A stretch of 64,000 bases of DNA from Oscarella lobularis (taxonomy: Eukaryota > Porifera > Homoscleromorpha > Homosclerophorida > Oscarellidae). This document shows positions 1 to 12,510 of this stretch, piece after piece. The translations under genes and the position numbers were made by a program. Under the pieces are notes generated by a model, which was given only the letters and a program-made list of their open reading frames with translations, did not search any database and had not been told where the DNA came from. Every line of letters starts with the position of its first letter. Position 1 is the first letter of the stretch. The stretch spans positions 3,410,001 through 3,474,000 of the forward strand of contig NC_089178.1 of assembly GCF_947507565.1 (NCBI RefSeq). Reading direction: 5' to 3'.

Positions 1-3000
1 CCCTCGTTGGTTCGCTTTTCACGGACGGCTCTTCCTTCGACTTTTTCCCTTTTTTCTTTTTTTCTTTAGGAACATCATCTGTTGCCGCCGCCCACGCGTC
101 GAGCTCTCCTTGACTGCACGGGTATTCGTTGATGTAAGCGGAGACAAACTGCCGTAAGAAAATGTTATAGAAGAAGTCCTGAAACGACGGAGAAAATCCT
201 GAAAGCGGCGTAGAAATTGGTCCCAGCTAAGAAAGAAGAAAAGTGTGGCGAAAAGTCAAAAGAAAAAAATAACTTACTATGTGTCTCCTGAGCAGAGTTT
301 CCACCGACGCCATTCCACCCTCGAGGCTATGAGCAAGGGCTTGGGCCAAGTGACCCATTGTCCGTCGGAACCACTGTTTGATTGCAATTCCAAAGGCATT
401 AGGATCGTCTGAGAGAAACAATGGCGAGGAGAACTCGCGAAATCTCTCTCCTACCGTGTTCTGCACAGATAATGGTCACGACTTGATGAACGGGTTTTTT
501 GAGTACGTTCATTATTGTACGTTGAGCTGATATACCGCGACGAGACGTCGTGCCTATCTATAATGATAAAAAGCAGCAAATAGGCGCGCAGCGTTACCGT
601 ATCCCCCCCTTTATGAGCTGTACCAGAAATTCCGTTGTGTACTCTCTCAAGACATCCATCATTTTTTCGTAGACAGTCTGTGCGCGCGTGTAATTTAGAA
701 ATGATTATCGTGTATGCTGTTACGCGACGTGCCTCGAACGTCTCCTCGGCTGTCATGTCTTGCCCGTCGTTGAACTCATTTTGAAGAAAGCGAATGAGAT
801 TTGGTTGAAGTTGGGTAAGAGGCCCAACGTCGCCTGAACGAGTTTCAAACAAAGAAAACACGTAAAAAGAAGCGAAGAATGACCTTGTAGAATCTGAACT
901 GCCTGCACTACTGTCAATCTCTCCAATATACACTCAATCAGACGAGATACGACAGCTGAAAAAAAGAGCTCTTCTAGTGCCCTATTATGACTCTGTATAT
1001 ATATATGTACTCACTGTTCTCGCTATCTAGCTCCACTAGGCCTTCAGATGCGTTAGCAAACATCTGTTGCAAGGACATTTGAGCTTGAGCATCTATAGCC
1101 GCGACTCTATGAGCTGTACAATGACTTTCCACGGCGTATTCTTACCCTCGTTTCCAGCCATCGTAGACAGAACGGCTCCCAACATCCGCTGGGACATTCC
1201 CTGCACGACATTGGCGAGATTTTCCGAGCCAGACGACGGCGGCGGAGCACCAGTAGTACTAGGACCGCTTTCGCCATCTGAAGAAGTCCTTTGTTGAGGC
1301 GGCGCCGACGCTGAAGCCGACGCCGGCGGGGTCCATTCAGATCCTCCTGGCATATTGCTCAGAAGATGTCGCGCAAGTTGAGCAGGAATGTGCTGGACGA
1401 CGTTGAGTCGAACTTCTATGCTGGGACCCGAATGAGAAGGAGTAGAATCTTCAATTTCCATGTCATCTTCGCTTCTCTCGCGCTCATTGTCGTCTTGACT
1501 CGACGGCACTTCTCTTTCTACAGAAAAAAATCTTGGACTTTGCGTGACGTGGATTTTTTCTCTAAACCTTGAAATTCCATATGTATGACAGACTCTTCGT
1601 CTTCGTCATCGTCGTCGTTTTCCGTCTGCGTTCTCGCTTGTACGTGATCCTCGCGCGACGGCGAATTGGCCGCCATTTCGGCGAGACGTCGTCTCTCCAT
1701 TTCGATCTGCATTCTCTGAAAGGGATGATTGAGCGGCGGCCCGGCGCCGAAACCCGTCGACGCCAATATGCGTCCCGGTGTGAGACCCGGCGCTTCGGAG
1801 CTGGGAAGGAGACAGCAATCGCCAAGAAAGCGAAAACATTGGCCAACGTGGTAGAAATATTCTTTGGCGCCCATTGCTAGGCTGTCCGCTTCAAGACTGA
1901 CATTGATGTGATTCTTTATATATAAAACTATAACCCGATTTTCGAATTTTTTTGATTTACTTACCAAACGATTGGGAAAGCGAAGACACATTGCTAGTTG
2001 TCTCAGAACGGGATCCATTTGTCTGTTGAGCTTTGTGACGTTGTAGAGAATGCGGCTCAGTGCAAAGAAGCTTTAGAAAAAAAGACGTTAGACATCATCG
2101 TTCGTTTTTTTTTCTTCCTTACTCCGGATTCTGGCCGGGTGGCATCGATTCCGTTTCTTCGGGTGCCGATTCAAAACGCTCTTCGCACTGTTCGCCCATT
2201 TGAATAATTTCGTCCGCAGTCACCGGCTTGGAAAAGCAAAAAGTATCACAAAAAAAAAGCAACTAGGTTGGTTTTCCTTATACCGGCATTTGCTGGCGAT
2301 CTCTCGTGGCGTTACTCAGACACTTACGCGCCTCAACAAAACGCTCAGAAATCTGACCGGTTCTGCGTCGCTGTTGAAGCTGTCTTTGGTGTCGTTGTCG
2401 TCGCTCTCGTAGCTGTTGTTGCTGCTGCTGCTGCTCTCGTAGATCTCGCTCTCGTTGCTGACGTTGTTGTTGTTCTCTTTGCTGTTGCTGTTGTTCTTGT
2501 TGCTGTTCTTGTTGCTGTTCTTGTTGCTGCTCTTCGCGGCTTACGTCGATTTGAACATTCACGGAATGACCGTCGGACTGAGGAGAATTAAAAAGCTTCT
2601 CTCTCTAACATTCTATTTTTATACCGATCTCGATGAGCTGACCTGGGACGGCGAAAACGACGACATCAATCCCTGCACAATACTCTAAAAAAACACATAC
2701 AGTATATGACTCAACTATATATTGTAATATAGTCTCACCTGAGTCATATTAACCATGCTGGTGGGCAAATCCAATGATTCAAAGAGACCAGCCATGTTGC
2801 CACTACTACCGCCACTTCCGTGATGATGGTGGTGGTGGTGATGGTGAGCGTGGGCGTGGGGACGTGGATGTCCACGTGGTTCCTCAGCCGATCCCTGCTC
2901 TTGCGAGTTATTAGTCGGATTACGAACTTCGAAGAGATTCTATCTTTATATGGAATGGTCGAATGTGAGTTTCGCTTTTACCGCTGGCCGGTGGTGCCCT

Positions 3001-3394
3001 TTCGACGAGATGAATCACTTTTCCTGCCACGCCTACGATGACGTCGCTGCGCTGAAGAAATCTCCCCCGTTCCCTTTTTCTCTTCGCTTACTGAACTCCT
3101 TTAGGGGTCGATCGTCTTTGAGGACTTTTCCTTGGAAGATGAGTCGTTGAATGCTGGCGGGAACGCCCTGGGACGATCGAAAGAAGGTCGACGTTTGATT
3201 GCATGGCGGCGAGAGCGCGTGCGTACCACTGTTGGCTCGATTTTCTGCTTGAATTCCTTGACTGTTATCTATCGAAAGCGAGGATAGGGAGAATGGGGTC
3301 CCGGAGACGTGTTTTTGGAGCTGAATTTTACGTCTTCGCTTAGATCTTTGAAGGAGTGCACTTTGGAGTCCAATGTCTTCACGGTTACTTCCAT
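1..3394 (-). CDS. BAG6: BAG6/Scythe chaperone, 5' part (C-terminus outside window)
   Basis: BAG6 holds newly made membrane and misfolded proteins in the cytosol and routes them to tail-anchored insertion (with GET4/UBL4A) or to the proteasome. The start codon at 3392-3394 opens a ubiquitin-like domain beginning MEVTVKTLDSKVHSF. After a short intron it continues TVKEFKQKIEPTV and IQRLIFQGKVLKDD, which closely matches the BAG6 UBL. Downstream exons give a His-rich stretch (about 2820-2860), MAGLFESLDLP near 2760, a long Gln/Glu/Arg-rich segment (2280-2540) and a helical region with the motif FYHVGQCFRFLGD (about 1800-1860), then further helical exons near 1200-1450, 720-840 and 310-450. The last readable exon (about 50-200) is still open at the window edge, so the BAG domain is not seen. 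The UBL identification is strong. The central regions are only loosely alike, as expected for this low-complexity family. Confidence 0.85.
2278..2562 (-). repeat. Gln/Glu/Arg low-complexity coding tract in BAG6
   Basis: Tandem CAA/CAG/GAA codons on the minus strand encode repeated QQQE blocks followed by Arg/Gln-rich sequence. The codons are mixed rather than a pure CAG run. It lies in frame inside a BAG6 exon after NVQIDVSREE, so it is a protein-level low-complexity region rather than an intronic microsatellite. Confidence 0.8.
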
Positions 3395-3516
3395 TCTGGC
3401 TGAGTTCTGAGATATGACGTTGCTGTTAGCGTGCTCTAGCTGACTCGAAAATGTATGCTAATCCGTCATCCTAAATAGCAATTACAATGTAGCAAAATGT
3501 ACCGAAATAGAAATTA

Positions 3517-4205
3517 CTAAGCCAAAAGTTCGCTTCCAGTCGCCTGCTCATACCTTGATCTATGAGGACAATCGGTCAGCTAAAATAGACATTTTTAAAT
3601 TAATAATTATATAACTATGAACAGCTATGTTAACCTGATGCAGTTGAACGTCTTCGACAAAACCGGGTATCTTGGGAAACGTTTTGCCGCAGCTACATTC
3701 ATACGTTCCGATGGCCGTTGCATCGACGGGGGGCGGAGACTGAGGAGGGGTGAAGGGAGCCTCCGCCGCTTGGCGTCTGCTTCCAAAACCAACACCAAAA
3801 TCTCCTATATCCTGGCGCAATTCGCCACTGTTTGGCAACGGAAAAGCGCCAGATTCTCTTGTCAGTGGTTCTCCGGCGTCGCTAGCTAGTCAAAAAAAAT
3901 AAAAGCGTTCAAGTTTAGCCATCTGTTTTGTCATACCAACTGTGGGTGAGCTGCCGAATAACGGTTTCGCTGACATTTGACTCGGACCTCGAGATCTCAT
4001 TGAACCGAGACGTGAGCTTGAATATCGCTCCCCAACGCCTCCAAATGTCAATGGTGAATCAAAAGGAAGCGGTCTTGAACTGCTTCCAAAACCCAAGCCG
4101 TCGTCACGACGAGGAAAATCACGAGGCAACGGAGACTCGAGAGCCGAAGCCGAAGAAGCTTCATTCGAGTCATTGGGAACAGGATCACCGCCTCCGGCCC
4201 CGGCC

Positions 4206-4246
<41 letters not shown>

Positions 4247-7200
4247 TTCATTAAATATAGACAAAAATGTATCTTTCTGTTGACAGTCTGTCAACTGAAA
4301 ACAAAAACTATCACGCTTTGTCATTCTTTTGTGCTACGAAATTTACCTGGTGAACTTGAAGATCGTCTTCGCGAGAGAACATCGTTCCGCATATGCATTC
4401 AAAGTGTCCAAAAGCCGACGCGCTTGTAGGCATTCTCAATAGCGGCGACGATTGTTCCGTTGCCGTCGCAGCTCCAGCGAGACGAGGAGCCACTGGAGCT
4501 GCTTTTTCCTCGTCCGATTTCGGTCGACTTGCCACGGAAAAGACGCCAGAATCCGACCCTGCCGACGGCAAAAATTTATCTGTTCCAGTTGGATCCAAAT
4601 CGACGACACCAAATGACGGCGGCGGCGGTCGAGGAGAGACTGATCTTTCAGCGGTGCGATTCGGCGGCTCTTGGGGCGTGACGAAGTCAGAATCGGCGGC
4701 GGCGGCGGCGGAACTATTTAATTTGGATATATAGGCTGGCTTCGTTTCGCTTTTGCAGTCGGTTAACTATAGGGAATAGTACTAGAAAGTCTCCACCCCT
4801 CCTCTCTCTCTCTTACCTGATGAACTTGTAGATCGTCTTCGTGAAAAAATCCTCTCCCACATGCACATCTGAGACGAAAAATCGGCGATGACGACGGCAC
4901 CGGTGACGATGAGCTAACAGCGACAGCGGCGGCGGCGGCATCCGAATCCTGACTACCTCTGCGAGCTTCCATGCTGTCTCTTCTCGCCTCCAAAGCGCGA
5001 TTGAAGAAAGGAAAGAACCCACCACTATGCGATTCTATGTTGTCTTCTTCGTCTCCGAAAAAAAGTTTCGGTAAAATGCGAGGACGAGAAGGCAACGGCG
5101 AAGGAGAAGGAGAAGAAGATTTGTGTTCCGTTTCCGAATGAGGAGCGGCGAAAATGTCGGGTCTTGCGACCGGATTTCCAGAAAGATAATCTTTTAGCTA
5201 GAAACACGTGTATTTTGTTTGTTAATTAAAAGAGAGTAGATCTGATTAACCTGAGCTTTTAGTGGTTTCTGCCAGTCGAGGTCTCTCGTGTCGACGCCGT
5301 GTTCTGTCTCCATGTGAGACTCCAAGTCGCAGCTATTTATTTCCTAAGAAAAAAGGAAGAATTCGCGTCTTTGTTATTGTGTACGCGTTCCAATGCACCT
5401 TTTCGCATATAGGACAGTTGGCGGGATGCTGAGCGCACACTGCTTCGTGTTGTTGCAGCTGGTCGAGAGGAAAGCTCTGAAAAAAATCCAATTACTATTT
5501 TAATTCTCTCTTTTTTCCTGTACCTACCAAGCGACACCACTTATTGGAGCATTTCACCGGTCTCTTGGAACACTCTTGCTTTTGGTGTTCATGTAGAAGA
5601 ACTTGAGGCAACGAAACGCCGCAACTGCAGTACAAGTCTTCGTGAAAAATTACCGCGTGTTTTTCCTTCATGTGTTTCGGCATCGAAATCCTGAGCAACA
5701 CGTAAGTTAATTAAGTATTTAATTATTTAATGAAATTGACTTGCCTGCACAGCGAGCACCAAAACGTCAATCGACTGCAATGTCTCTCATGCATGACGAG
5801 TTTTAAAGGAGCCATCCAAGTCCCGCAATGACGGCACTGATTGTCGCCAGGATTGACGGAGCCCTTGGTGGGACCGTCAGTCCCATCAGCGGTCGTTCCT
5901 CGCAAAGACTGCCCTTCCAATTTAGAAGAGCGAGCTGAAAAGAAATTTTTTTTGAATTTTCAGTATATAAATGGACGGAAGTCGTTGCCTCGCGCTGCAG
6001 CCGACGTGTCCGATCTTTTGAAAGAGATCGCGAAGTCGGCTTCCTCGAGAAGAGCGCTGACGCCAGCGTAAAGTGGCTAAATCGATACGCGTTCTAAAAG
6101 AAATCAAAACGACTCGTCGAGACGAACCTTGGATGGATCGAAGGAAGATTCCTTTCCGCCGACCTCAATGGAAACGTCTCCGTTGTCCTGACAGCACCAC
6201 GTGTAGCGTTCGCGCGAAGGTGCGTTGAATTCTTGACACAAAAACAAATCCGGATCTCCCGCGTTCGCCGTCACTTTGACGCAGATTCGAGAAGGCAGCG
6301 ATCCGACGAGAGACAACTGCGGGATGGGGGTTAGAGTTATTTAAAAATGAGTAGTTTTTTTTACCATAACAAAATGTCTGTAACCGCCTTTCGCTATGGT
6401 TCCTCTTACTATTTGATCGAGCTCGACTTTCTGGGCTTGACCCTGTTGAGGATCGTACTATATAAACAGTGATTGTTTTGAATAAGAGCGTCTCTTTCGG
6501 TGTAGTATACCTCCTCCTCAAAGTCTTCTGGCTCGGTGAAATCTGTCGCGAGGTCTACGTCTGTTATGCATATACCTAAAGTCAAAGATATCAGCGGCTG
6601 TTGGTTTTGCGTGCAACGGCATTTATCTGACTTTTCTCTGGTTCACATTTTAGTACTCGAAGAGAATAGGTGCTCAATTCGTATGATATTGTGATGATCG
6701 TGCCTTCTGTTAGGGTCTACTCGGCTCAAATAGGAGAACCCCATCTACTCAGTAGTCATCTTACGTGATATCGTTTCAATTGAAATTCGAGTATGTGTTG
6801 TCTCGACTCCATCGGAATTCCCTATCGCAAAAGTGAAATTCTCAATAATAATAATGCTTTTTCTTGTAATATACTCACCAAAAATGCTGACGACATGGGC
6901 TTGAATTGGACAAACGTTCCCTTCGGTAATTCGGTCGGCGAAAACTTGACACCGTCGCCTTCCTCGATCTCCAATCGCTCCATCATCCACGTCGGTATGA
7001 ACGCGACATCCGGTTCGCCCTGTTGAAAAACATTGCCAATTCCACAGAAGACGAAAACGTCCGGATTCTTCGCATTTTCGAGTCGTAGCGTCTACAGTAA
7101 AAGAATTCTCGCGACGTTCTTTTTTCGCTCATTTTGAAAATATTACTATAGGTTCTCGACGTAGCATTCCTCCTCCTCCTCCCAGTCCCATCGCAACCGC

Positions 7201-9211
7201 CGAAGACACGGTAATTTTGTCTGTTTGCTCGATGCCGGGCTGCGCTTCAGGCATAAAGATTAGGGGAAAGCATTTGAGCACAGAGGGAAGTGGCCTCTGC
7301 GTAAGGAAACTAGTAAGGAAGAGATTCGCATATACACTGATTTGGACTCGCCTTTTGAAACGGATTCATTCTCTGAGTCATCATTTTTAACAGTCTTGCA
7401 AAGGGCAACATGCCGTCGTGATTCATAATACCATCGAACTCCGAGTCCGAGTCCGAGTCCTTTACAATGTCAGACAATTGTAGAGCATCGCTGAAACAGA
7501 AAAAAATATCACAAAGATTTATATGTTCTTTGTCTGATTTTACCCGTGATTGAACGGACACGCCGAACCGTTTCTACAATTTCCTGCCATGAAAAATTCA
7601 CAAAAGGGCATTTCCTTGGGTTCCGATGCGCCGGCTGTCACCTATAAAAAATTCCAGATATCATAGTGCGTGCCATGGAACGCGTGGAAAAACTATTCGC
7701 ACGTCTTTATCAACGTTGAAATTTTCGTCACTTTTCGAAGACTCTTCGGATTCGTCTGAGACGGAAATTTCGGCTTCGCCTTCGCTAAGTAGTCTGGCAA
7801 GGCGAGACGACGTCGCATCAACGTCGTCGTTTTGGTTAGGTTCTAGCATTTCGTTGTGGAGACCAAGATCGTTCAGTTCGTCGTTAGAAGACAATGGAAT
7901 AGTGTTTTCATTTGAATATTTTTTCGCCGTGTCGTCACGGACTTCCTCCTTCTGCTCCTCTGCTATTTCCTTTTCCGAATCATGTGGAAATTTCTCCTCC
8001 TTAGATAATTGAATTTCCTCTTTCTCATCTTCGTCTTTTGTTTCTGTTTCATCGACTTCCTCTTCCGCAGTCTTATTAATCTCTTCGTCTTGTTTATCAA
8101 CTACGTTTCTTTCAACGCGATTAACCTCCCCACTCCCCGAGTCGTCAGTTTTATCTTCCGCAGCCCCAAGGCTGGCAGGCTCACCAGTGACTCCTGCCTC
8201 ATTTTCGTCAAAGTCCACGTCTTTCTCACCATCACTGTCTGCACTCGCTACACTCTCCAATCCGGCTAATTTATTGACGTCAATCCAGTTCTCTGCAGAT
8301 TTCTCATCATCATTGTCTTTATCTGATTCTTTTAGACTCTCCTCCTTGACTTCCTCGACGTCTTTCTCGTCGACGAAAATTTTTTCTTTATCACCTATCA
8401 CCTCGCCATCTTCCTGTTCATCTTCTTCTTCTTTCGAAATGATGCTCACGTTTTCCTCTTGAGCTGTGTCGGTCCCAATAATGACGCCATCATTATCGAT
8501 CTGTACTGTGCTTTGTGCTAGTGAATATTCTTCAAGAGCTGCTTGGATCGAGTTGAGAATCTTGTCGGCATCTGCAACTTTCATGAAGCAGTACTGATAC
8601 ATCGCGTTATATTGATAATGAAACGAAGAGATTAATTTAATTAATAACGAAACTCACTTTATTTCGAATTCCTGCGTCCACAATTAAGCAGGGAGTAAAT
8701 TCGCTGCCTTTGTACACGTCATGAATGGAACTAAAAGGAATGTCCGCGACAGAACCAAAATCACTATCTCAAAAAAAAGAAGAAAGTGAAGAAAAAACTC
8801 TGAAAAAGGATAAAAATCTCATTACGAAATAAAGATGAGCTTGGAATCGGTGATAACGATCTGACCATCAAAACCTCCAAAAGAACTTCGACATTTCCAC
8901 GAACAAGCAAACACTAAAATCAAAATTAGAAAATGAGTCCCCAGGGTATTCCCCCGTGAGTTCATGATTACGTCGAGCGCATTGGAAGGACAGTACAGTA
9001 GAGTTTTTTTCTCCGATTTAACTGTTTGAATTGCTCACCTTGTCGTATTTTCTCGTTTTTTAGAACGTCGTCTTCGTGGTCGACTGCGTAGGACTCCGTT
9101 ACGCCTGCAACCGGAGCCGATCGATCATCTGCGACCGTCTTCGAAAAACAGAAAACCAATTCCCTCTTTCTCCTTTGCTCTTTCTAATCTTACTTCGTCA
9201 GCAGCAGCCAT
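3517..9211 (-). CDS. PH/GRAM-like + CCCH finger + UFD1 domain + TRAF-type zinc-finger array protein
   Basis: The start at 9209-9211 gives MAAADE. A PH/GRAM-like domain follows (FACSW...GQIVITDSKLIFIS...FGSVADIPFSSIHDV, about 8580-8915), then a roughly 270-residue acidic stretch (7703-8580) and a CCCH finger CEFFMAGNCRNGSACPFNH (about 7550-7640). Next comes a UFD1 domain: DKITVSSAVAMGLG near 7200, FIPTWMMERLEIEEGDGVKF near 6960, and GICITDVDLATDF near 6550. TRAF-type fingers follow (5250-5920), then three copies of a C-x-C-G...H-Q-LTDC finger ending at a stop at 3517-3519. UFD1 domains bind ubiquitin and work with p97. A UFD1 plus zinc-finger arrangement resembles plant PRLI-interacting factor K and has no close human counterpart that I recall. 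The CCCH-to-UFD1 join needs a 43-base intron (donor after ..ASPN). Otherwise the upstream part could end at a stop at 7310-7312, giving two genes. Domain calls are firm; the single-gene model is less so. Confidence 0.7.
4207..4246. repeat. (CCG)n coding microsatellite
   Basis: An uninterrupted run of about 13 CCG triplets. On the minus strand, in the frame of the surrounding exon, it encodes a poly-Gly tract between the third LTDC motif region and a Ser/Pro-rich linker of the UFD1 fusion gene. It is likely to vary in length between alleles. Confidence 0.9.
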
Positions 9212-9300
9212 TCTGCGGAAAAACGAACGTGCGCTACTAGAACCCGTATTTCCTTGTTCGGGGGAGAAAATATTTATCTAGGTCGACAGCTATATATTAT

Positions 9301-10059
<759 letters not shown>

Positions 10060-10155
10060 CCCCTTTAGACCGTTACCGCGACAACGGTAGGTATCCCGTG
10101 CGAAACTAACGCATGCGCGGAGCGTCGATCTTCGCGTTCCGTGTTCCGTGTCACG
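10060..10155. promoter_or_regulatory. Bidirectional promoter interval MORN5 / NCF2-like
   Basis: 96 bases separate the two divergent start codons, so both 5' UTRs and core promoters must fit here or overlap. The interval contains CG-rich sequence (acgcatgcgcgg near 10110) and no obvious TATA box. The call is positional. Confidence 0.6.
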
Positions 10156-12365
10156 ATGTCGACTCAATTAGAAATCGTTCAGTGCTGGGACGAAGGCGTT
10201 CGAGCGGCCTTGCAGAGCAACTTTGACAAGGCCATGGAAGCGTTTGAAAAGATCGTCGACCCGCGATGCTACGTCCTATTCGACATGGGCACGATCTGTC
10301 TCAGAAAAGGAAGCTTTCAATGCGCCGTCAAGGTATTTCGTACAGAACGAGGGCCTTTCTTTCCTTTTCGTGTCCTTCGCCGACCGGATTTTACGTGTTC
10401 GCTGGGGGAACGCATTTCCGGCGTAGGTGTCACCACCCTTTAGCGGCACACCCTGCACTTAACCTGATTCCTTCCTTTTTTGGGCATATATATAGTCTGT
10501 CCTCTGTCTTAGCACTTTGACGCTGCCGTCAAGAAGGATCAGCATCTCGCTGTCGGTTATTTCCAGAGAGCAATAGTCAAGCACAAATTGAGAGAGTTAG
10601 TAAAATGTCTATCCCATTATTTTACCTTTTGATTTTTTTCTCAGTTATCAGTCTGCTCAAGATGACTTTGACAAAGCATTCAAACTGCTCAGAGGAAATA
10701 AACTTATTGACTATAAGCAGATGGGCATGCCCGTCAAATTGTACAGTTCAGAAGTAATAATAATAACTTCTGAACTATCAATGGCATCATCATTTTGCTT
10801 TTCAAGGTACTTTACAACCAAGCCCTTAACTACATTTTCCTCGGTGACGGTGACAAAGCAAAAAAGAGTCTAGAGAATGCCATCGATGATAAAATGACGG
10901 CAGCACATGATATAGCAGACAAAGCTCTCGCTTCAGCCAAAGTAGACTATCTCACAAAAACATTATGATTAAAGTCTGACTTTTTCTACTAGAAAGGGGA
11001 TCTCTTTGATTTATACATGCTGCCAACAGAGGCTCTATTTAAACCCCCTTCTTATAAAACGGAAGTGATTGGACGTAGTACCGAGTACATGGGCCACGCC
11101 AAAGTGTTGACGTCTTGGGATCAAGATCGGACAGCTGGATTCGAAGGGGCCAAGGCAGGAGAGAGGACCCACCCAACGTCTCACCTCTTGTCACTGTTTT
11201 TTTTTTCCCAGAGGGCTCCTTCTCCTGGTTTAGGGAGAAAAAGCGGTGCTGCGTCGCCCGCTTCACCTAGGGCGCGATCTCCTGTGCCAATTATATCACC
11301 GCCCGCCACTTCAACCCAACGAATCAAATCTCCAAAAGATGATGAACCTACAACGGGTGAAATCACCTTCAAGGCAGTGTATCAATTCAGCCCGTCGACA
11401 GACCAGGAAATTGCTATGATAGAAGGCGACATCGTTTCTGTGAGAGAACGAGGAAATGATGGTTGGTTCAAGGCGATCAATAAAAGAACAAAAGAGGTAT
11501 ATTCCCCAGCGTCCTAGACAGAACGATTTATTCTTGGGGTGGTAGATGGGCCTCGTTCCAGAGTCGTACCTCGTGGAAATTGCGAGGAAGCATTCGGCTC
11601 CGCCTGCAATGATGACATCAGGTCGTCGCGTTTCGCCTGGACCTCAGTCTGCTTTCAAGCCAACTGAAACGAGAAAGAACGAAGGCGTCCAGCCAGGCAA
11701 CAAGTCGCCGCGCGCTTCACCCAGTCCGGGAAGAAGGTCGCCTATGAGAAAGAGCCCCTTGCTGAAAGTGAGTATCTAGATGAAGGAGTGTTTACTTTAG
11801 CTAATATTTTTTTTCTTCGTCAAGGATCGTCTTGTGGTCGTCAAGATGCATTTCCTAGACACGCGAGCTGTCGAAGTTGCTTCGGGGACTTCATTGACCG
11901 ACATGACGTCGATAGCGAAAAAGAAATTCAACGTGGAAGCGAAGGCATTATCATTATGGTAAGCAAAACGACGAGAAACAACGCGTCGACTGTAGTCTCC
12001 TCCCTCCAGGCGAGAAGACAAGACCCATTTGATATGCATTCAAGACGAATCGGACATGCAAGACACGTGGAAAACTGTCTTTGACGGACACCTAACCCTG
12101 TGGGTGTATGAAGAAAAGGTTCACTATAATAGCACTAAGTGGTATTGGTATAGTATTTGTTTCTAAGTAGACCGGTACCTCTGGGACTCCTTACCTTTAT
12201 GAAGCGGAGGCGCTGTATGATTACGACGCTCAGCAGGTCGGAGATCTTGGCTTTCGAGCCGGCGACGTCGTCCAGGTGACCGTGGAGGTGAACGAAGAAT
12301 GGTTGGAGGGACGTTCCCGTGGCAACATGGGAATTTTCCCGAGGTCATTCGTTCAGAAAGTTTAG
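10156..12365 (+). CDS. NCF2: p67phox-like NADPH oxidase activator (TPR-SH3-PB1-SH3)
   Basis: p67phox/NOXA proteins bind Rac and switch on NOX-family superoxide-producing oxidases. From ATG at 10156 the exons encode N-terminal TPRs (QSNFDKAMEAFEKI; DMGTICLRKGSFQCAVK; YQSAQDDFDKAFKLL; YIFLGDGDKAKKSLENAI). The conserved activation segment follows (ALFKPPSYK...EYMGHAKVLTSWDQD, near 11035-11130), aligning with the p67phox stretch before its first SH3. Then come a Pro/Ser-rich linker, a central SH3 (FKAVYQFSPSTDQEIAMIEGD; GLVPESYLVEI), a PB1 domain (RLVVVKMHFLDTRAVEV; LICIQDESDMQDTW) and a terminal SH3 (AEALYDYDAQQVGDLGF; NMGIFPRSFVQKV, stop 12363-12365). The PB1 keeps the basic Lys used to bind acidic PB1 partners. 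NCF2 versus NOXA1 cannot be separated by eye, so the symbol means the family. Confidence 0.88.
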
Positions 12366-12510
12366 GAAAGAGAATGTCTAGAAATTTTAGAATCAGCTAT
12401 ATAGGAGGAATTTCTCTTTCTTTTTTTTCTGTTTCTCTTTTCCTTTTCACTCGTTATTATCTCTCGTTGGATGAAACAAGTAATCTATTGGAAAAACTAT
12501 CATTATTAGT

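Noticed and set aside
4048-4251. Poly-Ala protein starting MKAAAAAA on the minus strand
   Set aside because: A frame-shifted reading of the (CCG)n tract. The frame that continues from LTDC and keeps the Ser/Pro linker gives poly-Gly.
8187-8462. Ser-rich plus-strand frame across 8187-8462
   Set aside because: It is the reverse complement of the acidic Glu/Asp stretch of the PH/GRAM-UFD1 gene (GAA/GAC read as TTC/GTC/TCT).
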